Shown here: positions 30,789 to 36,695 of the stretch, piece after piece | Position numbering within the stretch: the first letter of the stretch is position 1 | How the letters are laid out: the number at the start of each line of letters is the position of its first letter | Source: Intoshia linei | Taxonomy: Eukaryota; Orthonectida; Rhopaluridae | DNA length: 36,695 nt | NCBI GenBank assembly: GCA_001642005.1 | Contig: LWCA01000250.1 | Coordinates: forward strand, 1-36,695 | Direction of reading: 5' to 3' | Notes under the pieces: model-generated | The model's database searches: none | What the model was told of the DNA's origin: nothing | What the model saw: the letters and a program-made list of their open reading frames with translations, nothing else | Program-made: the position numbers and the translations under genes

Positions 30789-31743
30789 TTTAAACTTTAA
30801 ACATCGATAAAATAAAAAGTAAATGAGCAACAATTGAATTTTAAGATACAAAATGAATAACCAAAGATGGGGATCAACACAAGACCACTCAAACCACAGT
30901 TATCATACCCCATGATAACATTACATAAAATAAAGTTATGTTTTAATTTTTGTAGAACATTTTTGTATGGAATCTTTAAAATGGCAAGCCCCTCCACAAA
31001 TTTTTATCTAATTGAATTATTTGTTTGGTATTGTCCTAACTTGTATATTATTCAATTGTAATGTATATTACCTGAAAAAACTAAAAAATTAGCAAAACAT
31101 GAAACAATATCGGTAGTATCAATTATTAATTACAATTATTACATTCGGCGTTAGCTTTGATGTGTACTATGACATTGATTATATTAACCTTCCAATATCA
31201 CTGAGTTATATTATATCGTGATAATACATCAACAAACTGATATTACATTGCCAATATAAACAAGATTGAAAATTTAATAAAATAAATTAATAGAAACTAT
31301 TAAAATGGATTCAGTGAACTATGCTTAGTTGTTGATTGTTTATCTTAAATATGTATTAAAATACGAGTGAAATTAAGAAAATATAAAACTAATCAAAATG
31401 ACTACCACTTTAACATATACTTGACTGTCTTTATAAAATTTAAATAATGAGAAATTCAATAAATAGATTCAAGATAATCGTATATTAGTACAAATATATG
31501 GCATAAAATATAACTGTAGGAGATGCAATATATCTATTCTATAGGTGTGATACATTAGGTAAGTCTGCTCTTCAACCTTTTTTATCTCACGGGACACCTA
31601 TTCATTGTATTCATGTTCACCTAATTACTTCATACGATCATTGTACACTATAATGTTCTCGGAACAATAGTAGAATAGCAGTATACAAATAATGTCAGCA
31701 TATATAAGATGATACTTAATGTGTAAAACAACTAAAAACTTAC
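30789..31743. other. long interval without a supported gene
   Basis: Several 60-70 codon ORFs on both strands overlap each other and have no recognisable motif. Near 31560-31620, AACCTTTTTTATCTCACGGG resembles a hAT-type end. If the SKICH-like gene at 31744-32192 has further exons they should be here on the minus strand, but I could not find a convincing one. Confidence 0.35.
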
Positions 31744-32192
31744 AATCCATTTTGACAAGGTAGCAATAGTGGCTATAATCAGTAGTACTATGCCCTTCAA
31801 CTACTTTTGTATTTGATTTACACTTAGTACACTGTAATTTTTCAGAATTTTCCATGCTAAATGCGGCAACTCTGTCAGCAAATTTATCCGACTCGACAGG
31901 GAATATAGCTACATGGTCAAATGCTACAACGTCTTCAAAAGATTGAAGAGAAGCTTGTTGGGCTCTATATACAAGAAAATTTTTGCTTATGTGTACATGA
32001 AGTTCTATAACATCATCACTTCTGTACTGTTGATTAACATTGTCAAGAAAAATCTAATATAAAATTAAATATAATTTAAATGAGGATAATAAGACTTACG
32101 TTTTCATTAAAGTCGATTTCTTCAAACCCCTCAGATATACCAGTTTCACTAGCTATGCTATTCTTTTCCAATTGTATATCACTGTCATCCAT
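31744..32192 (-). CDS. possible SKICH-domain protein (CALCOCO/TAX1BP1-like), partial
   Basis: Two exons on the minus strand, 32192-32100 and 32053-31744, are joined by a 46-nt intron with a perfect GTAAGT donor. They encode MDDSDIQLEKNSIASETG..., an acidic head, then IFLDNVNQQYRSDDVIELHV, VVAFDHVAIFPV, two Cys-x-x-Cys residues (LQCTKCKSN) and YSHYCYLVKMD. The series 'V-I-F-x-N-V-x-x-x-Y-x-x-x-D-V' then 'D-x-V-G-I-F-x-V' then 'Y-x-F-C-Y-V' is the SKICH fold found in autophagy receptors. The loop between strands is longer here. Another GTAAGT donor at 31743-31738 should lead to more exons, but none were found. It could be a pseudogene or a separate small gene. Confidence 0.45.
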
Positions 32193-33659
32193 CTAAGAGA
32201 AAAGTTAGAAATGCAAGTTATTAAGTTAAACAAAATAAATATTTTATTTGTATTTACACTGTTACTAAAACCATACTTGAATATATGCGCAATACGTACT
32301 TTTATTTAATGTAAATTACCTTTTCTCAAAAATTATTTATAATATATTTAATGTATTGTAAATAAATCTGATCTACAAACTCCATTCTTATTTGGACTGC
32401 TCGGCAACTGCACTCAGATTCAATGAAAATCCAACTAATACCTCTGAGCTCATTTTAATGATTGCTAGGATATTTTCTACATTGATTTTAAAATTCTACG
32501 GAACAGGCTGTAATCAGACTCGTGTTTACTTTTAGTCATACAATAAATATATCCTTTAGTATACATGAATTACTACATGTAACGTGTGATTAATAAAGTT
32601 ACCTGTTCCCCTACTTGTTGTTCCACATTTTAGTTGTATTTGCTAGTCAGTGCATTATAAACGTAACGTGCATGATCAACAAAATGTATCGAGTTTTAAT
32701 TAAGGATTATTTTATATTGTTACATTAATATCACAATGATTGGTACAGTCTACAATACAGTGAATCATAAAAGTTTTACTATTTTGCTACATTTTACATC
32801 CGGTATAAATAATAAATTATTATTTATGAAGTCTTATAACATAAATAATTTAATTTGTCAAACAAATTGTCATTATTAAATGCGAAATTAAACACGACAT
32901 TGTAAAATACTTACACATTACAAAATATAAATGTCGATGTGTATATTTGATATTTATATAGCTTCGTTATTTCAATTTATGTTCTTTATTTCCTATTATG
33001 TATTGTATTCATATAAGTAAATTATGATTTCTACAATAACTTTTAAAAAATTTGCATATTTTTTATCATTTTTTGTTGCAGTTTTAAGTCATTTCAATTT
33101 TCAATTTGAAATTTAAAGCTTTTTTTATAAGTAGTAACTTGGCTTGATCATAAATATTAATAAAATAATTAAATAAAACCGCTGCTCCTAAAATAGAACA
33201 ATGGAGGTTTCCCAATAAGTTTTTACACTTGTAAGTAATTTAATTTAATACAAAATAATTTACTTTTATATGATTTGCACGTTTTATATTAGCATTTCTG
33301 AGCCGTTATGTTTTAAAAACGACTTTATGTTACTGAAAATGTCTATAATATGTAATAAATGTATATAATTTTCATGGAGCCCAAAAAATGCTGTGGACCT
33401 CAAAGGGGTCCACATGAACACCGTTGAGAATGGCTGATATACATCACGTAGAAGTATAAAAACAAATTCTATTATATCATATCTACATGATTTTAGAAGT
33501 ATGAGACGTAGTATTTTTCCATTATTGCCTAAAAAATAATAAGATCAAATATAGAAATAGAACTTAAAAGATTCAATATTGACGACAATTTTAGTGAAAA
33601 AAAACAAACCAACAAAAATAATAATATATGTCATTACATTGAAAATTACAAAATAAGTT
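32193..33659. other. gene-free interval
   Basis: No exon on either strand that I can support. At 33385-33440 GTGGACCTCAAAGGGGTCCAC forms a hairpin with a 7-bp stem, next to ACACCGTTGAGAATGGCTG, a hAT-like end. Base composition is slightly less extreme between 32400 and 32700. Confidence 0.35.
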
Positions 33660-34245
33660 TTTATAATTTTATTTTTTCTGGAATTTATGCTATTTATGAC
33701 AAATTTTTAATGAGTGTTTTTACTTTATTGTTAAGATTATACAACTCATTCTGTCTAATAAATTATTTCTTTAATTTTATTTTTTCTGGAATTTATGCTA
33801 TTTATGACAATTTTTAGGATTGGACGTTTTTACTTTACTTTTAATATTATACACACATTTTGTCTAATAAAATTGGACTGTTTTTACTTTATTTTTAATA
33901 TTATACACACATTCTGTCTAATAAAATTAAAAAGTTTTAACTTTATTTTTAATATTATACACACATTCTGTCTAATAAATTAAAAAAATTGGACAAAAAT
34001 TGTTTTTAAAATTCTTACGCAAATGTTAACAAACAAAAAATTAAAATGGAATAATTCAGTTTAAAGTAAAATATAATGTGATATGATGGTTCCACCTGAA
34101 ACAAATTTGTGAACCACTCCTTTAAAGGATTGATAATAGTGAATAATAGGATTTTTAAGTTAGATTGGATTGATTTTTTTGGTATAATAAAAATGTTCCC
34201 TCGGCAGAGCTATGTGCTGTTTCTACGTAGTACATTACAGTAAAC
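33660..34245 (+). repeat. dispersed repeat family A, copy 2, with tandem expansion
   Basis: Colinear with 23905-24316 but expanded at its left. Three 54-bp units begin at 33826, 33880 and 33934 (GTTTTTACTTTATTTTTAAT, then ATTATACACACATTCTGTCT). A wider 109-bp step repeats TTTTCTGGAATTTATGCTAT at 33673 and 33782. The right edge CCCTCGGCAGAGCTATGTGC with TACGTAGTACATTACAGTA ends next to the hAT transposase relic. A 62-codon plus-strand ORF here is an artefact of the 54-bp (18-codon) periodicity. Confidence 0.75.
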
Positions 34246-35636
34246 CTAATATACATATATAATATTGATCTGATAAAATATGTAGTAAACAATTAATAAT
34301 GTACTGTAAACAATACCTGAAAAACATGTTTAATTTTGGGAACATTGACGGGTTAAAGATAAATATTAATAGTTCATCAAGTTTATCATTTCGCAAAAAT
34401 AGAGTACTCCATGTCTTTTGACCATCATTCGTTTCACCCAAATGTAATGATTCATTAAAAATTGTCATTATTATTAATTTTTTTGGGATCCACAGCGAAA
34501 AAGAGTTGAGAATGCCCGATTTATATCGTTTAAAAATAAAGTCATAAAATTGTAGGGAAATAGATGTATTAATTGATTTAAGTTTTTTAAGTAAAAATTG
34601 CATAGATGATTCTGCATCAAAAACATTAGTATTTTTATAGCATATATTTTTTGTAACAACTTCTATAGGACTTAAAACATTGATAAGATGTTGTAAAGTA
34701 GTTAATTCTGTTTTGTTAATTGTATACGTTGATCTAATTACTCTGAGAGCTTTATGTATACAATTATTTAGTTTTATAAACCGTGTTATCATAGGTAATA
34801 CACTATTCCATTTAATTTTAATGTCGATTAATAGATTCATTTCTTTACCAAATTAGCCATAAACGAAATCTTGCAATTTTTCGTTTTTAATCGAGAATTT
34901 TCTAAAAATTTTACTAATTGTTCGTACTTTATATATATTTTTTTTCATAGTTTTCGTTTAATTCAAGATTAGTTATGTTTTCAATATATTCGAAATCGTC
35001 AAATTCTTCTACATCGATGTCTTCACTTTCAGCATCTGAATCCGAAAGATTATTATCATTATTTGAGGTGTATAGTGTATCACTTATCGCTAAATGGATT
35101 GTGTGAGCTACATTTTGGTATACAGATTTGGTCAAGTCGTTCAATATCTTTTCCAAATTTAATTATAACTGACGCTCCATCTGTTGTACATCCAACTATG
35201 TGTTTATTTAGATAAATATTGAATTCTTTTAATTTTTTGGAAGTATTTCAATCAGTTTAGTACTATCAATTGATCCATTTAATTTCATAAGACCTAATTA
35301 CCAATGTTTTGCTTTCTTATGAACATTACTGTTTATGTAGCGTTTGTTTTTAATGGAAGTGTACTCATCTAGGGTTAGGGAATACCTAGTGCTCAATTCA
35401 ATTTGTTCTTTCAAATATTTTTGTAATTGTTGTTTTTGGTCAGCAGCAAATCTCAAAATAATATTTTTTACGGAACAATGACTCTTTGGTGGTAAATTAT
35501 CATAATTATATTTTTTAAAAGATTCCTGAATCAATGAACTCTTGGCTATAACATTAAAGCTTACATCTTTACAAGCTAGTCGCGCAACATCTTCATCTAT
35601 AGATATTTTTGTTAAATAATTATCTATCATTATCAA
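34235..35636 (-). pseudogene. decayed hAT-superfamily transposase
   Basis: Minus-strand fragments in several frames, in the right order for a ZBED-like hAT transposase. 35636-35298 has LKEQIELSTRYSLTLDEYTS and IKNKRYINSNVH (family 'FSLTLDEWTS..NRRYINVNVH'). Near 35200-35160 is the hAT signature GCTTDGASV..KFGKDIERL. In 35156-34929 QNVAHTIHLAISD matches the 'C-A-H-x-x-H-L-A-x-x-D' helix. In 34840-34235, IKWNSVLPMITRFIKL matches the 'RWNS..M..R' block. Stops and frameshifts near 35290, 35220-35157 and 34860-34925 separate these pieces, so it is inactive. The dimerisation domain at the C-terminus is not recognised. The DNA-binding BED zinc finger is absent from the part seen. Confidence 0.75.
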
Positions 35637-35965
35637 TTTTTTTCACAGAAAGCCTGGGGTTTTATACGCTAATACTGATTTTAAAATCATAAACATTATC
35701 ATAAATTTAAATTTAAAAAAATTATATCTTCAAAGTCAAAACCATAAATTACCCCTATTTTTTTAATAAAAAACCCTAGAATTTTACAGGTTGTAAAGTT
35801 GTATCCTGTTAACACATAACAAAAATCGCGTCGCATATTATATAAGTTAGGATATACATTAATATATTTATATTAAATATTTTGTATGTTTAAAGCTGTA
35901 TATACTTACATGCTTATTTATATTCAAATCTTATGAGATATTCATTTTAATTTAAAATATAAATA
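35637..35965. repeat. spacer with a family B fragment
   Basis: At 35670-35815, AAAATCATAAACATTATCAT, AAGTCAAAACCATAAATTAC and GTTGTATCCTGTTAACACA match the family B copies at 23200-23370 and 29290-29440. The rest, up to the ATG at 35966, is plain A/T-rich sequence. Confidence 0.5.
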
Positions 35966-36604
35966 ATGTCAAAGATTTTCATTCTAACCATCAGTATTTT
36001 ATTGTGTTACTTTAACACCGTCCGGATGGATCATGCCAATATTATTCAATATGCTGTTAAAATTTTTGACAATTTTTCGTGGTTTGATGATGATTTAGTT
36101 ATAATTAAATTTATTGGTTTTGGAGCCTATATTATATCGGAATTGTTGATAAAGTGTATGAATAGTATAATTTTGTTAAATTTAGTATATTTTAATAAAA
36201 TAACTACAATTCAATTATTTGACTTCGATACCTGGCAGATGCACCGTTATATTAAAATTCCAGTAATATTAGAGCATTATAGTCAAATGGAGGCTGTGAT
36301 ATTCAGTCTGCCACAATTTTCGATGGTTCTTATCAACTTATTGGATATTGTATTAGATGGGCATTTTGATTCGGAAACATTAAAGTATTCTGGAGTAATG
36401 ATAATATACAGTGTTATACATTCAAGACTTACCAATTACGTATTTTCAGAGTTTTGTATGGTTTCAAAGATGGTAATGAATATAGTTTGTCAATATATAT
36501 TCATTAATTACATTTATCAAATTGATCTCTCATTCACTGAAATTTTTAACTGGATTAACAAGTTCAATAATGAAATCAAACATCAAAGCACAAATTTTAT
36601 GTAA
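35966..36604 (+). CDS. intronless hydrophobic ORF of unknown function
   Basis: A single 212-codon ORF, long for DNA this A/T-rich, so probably coding. The first 19 residues (MSKIFILTISILLCYFNTV) could be a signal peptide or membrane anchor. Further hydrophobic stretches are near residues 44-62 (LVIIKFIGFGAYIISELLI), 66-76, 110-132 (AVIFSLPQFSMVLINLLDIV) and 142-150, with a mildly hydrophobic run near 168-182. A multi-pass membrane protein is possible, including a chemoreceptor fragment, but I see no diagnostic motif. Two overlapping AATAAA signals (36624-36633) follow the stop within 30 bp, which favours a real 3' end. It is not necessarily complete: an upstream exon cannot be excluded. Confidence 0.5.
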   Translation: MSKIFILTISILLCYFNTVRMDHANIIQYAVKIFDNFSWFDDDLVIIKFIGFGAYIISELLIKCMNSIILLNLVYFNKITTIQLFDFDTWQMHRYIKIPVILEHYSQMEAVIFSLPQFSMVLINLLDIVLDGHFDSETLKYSGVMIIYSVIHSRLTNYVFSEFCMVSKMVMNIVCQYIFINYIYQIDLSFTEIFNWINKFNNEIKHQSTNFM

Positions 36605-36695
36605 CGTTTCTTATTTATATTTTAATAAATAAACATTATTCATTTTACCTTTTTTGGACATAGTTTCCAATTTAAATCAGGATAAATCTCGAGTC
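36605..36695. other. 3' flank to the window edge
   Basis: The polyadenylation signals of the preceding ORF, then 60 bp with no visible feature. Confidence 0.4.

Noticed and set aside
33795..33983. 62-codon ORF with three near-identical 18-residue repeats
   Set aside because: The repeats follow the 54-bp non-coding tandem unit; the frame is a by-product of its length being a multiple of three.
1..36695. CRISPR arrays, operons, ribosome binding sites, riboswitches
   Set aside because: The genes are intron-bearing and eukaryotic; the only regular short repeats are the transposon-derived tandems, which lack spacer structure.

Overview
This window is eukaryotic nuclear DNA from an animal. It is very A+T rich (about three quarters or more by eye). 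It carries split genes with GT-AG introns, AATAAA-type polyadenylation signals, a 5S rRNA-like sequence, and abundant hAT and TA-flanked DNA-transposon debris. The gene set (SOWAH, TBC1D19-like, LRRC43-like, COX6A, V-ATPase subunit F) is metazoan. An arthropod is my best guess, but the species cannot be fixed from the sequence. A striking trait is a class of very short introns, mostly 32-50 nt, confirmed by reading frame in several genes.

Layout. 1-2200: broken transposase relics (two minus-strand pieces, one Merlin-like zinc-ribbon piece). 2264-2898 (+): COX6A, three exons. 3102-4358 (-): a Sosondowah-like ankyrin gene. 4685-4799: a 5S rRNA-like sequence. 4800-7260: repeats and a tRNA-like element. 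7261-9496 (+): a nine-exon TBC1D19-like gene. 9715-20436 (+): a 17-exon, 894-codon gene with C2-like segments that I cannot name. 20618-26442 (+): an eight-exon LRRC43-like gene. 26513-26964 (+): V-ATPase subunit F. 27032-28802 (-): a coiled-coil gene of at least seven exons, convergent with the V-ATPase gene. 29068-30786: a repeat block with a hAT element nested inside another hAT, and a TA-flanked MITE. 31744-32192 (-): a possible SKICH-domain gene. 33660-34245: a dispersed repeat with a local 54-bp tandem expansion. 34235-35636 (-): a decayed hAT transposase. 35966-36604 (+): an intronless hydrophobic ORF.

The stretch from 7261 to 28802 is a compact gene run: TBC1D19-like, C2 gene, LRRC43-like and V-ATPase F lie head to tail with about 70-220 bp between them, and the coiled-coil gene meets the last one tail to tail. 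Exon models were built by hand from splice motifs, phase continuity and remembered family alignments. For TBC1D19-like, LRRC43-like, COX6A, V-ATPase F and the C2 gene the summed exon lengths are exact multiples of three with no internal stop, which is good internal evidence. The large introns are filled with copies of a few repeat families. I see no prokaryotic genes, CRISPR array, operon or phage.
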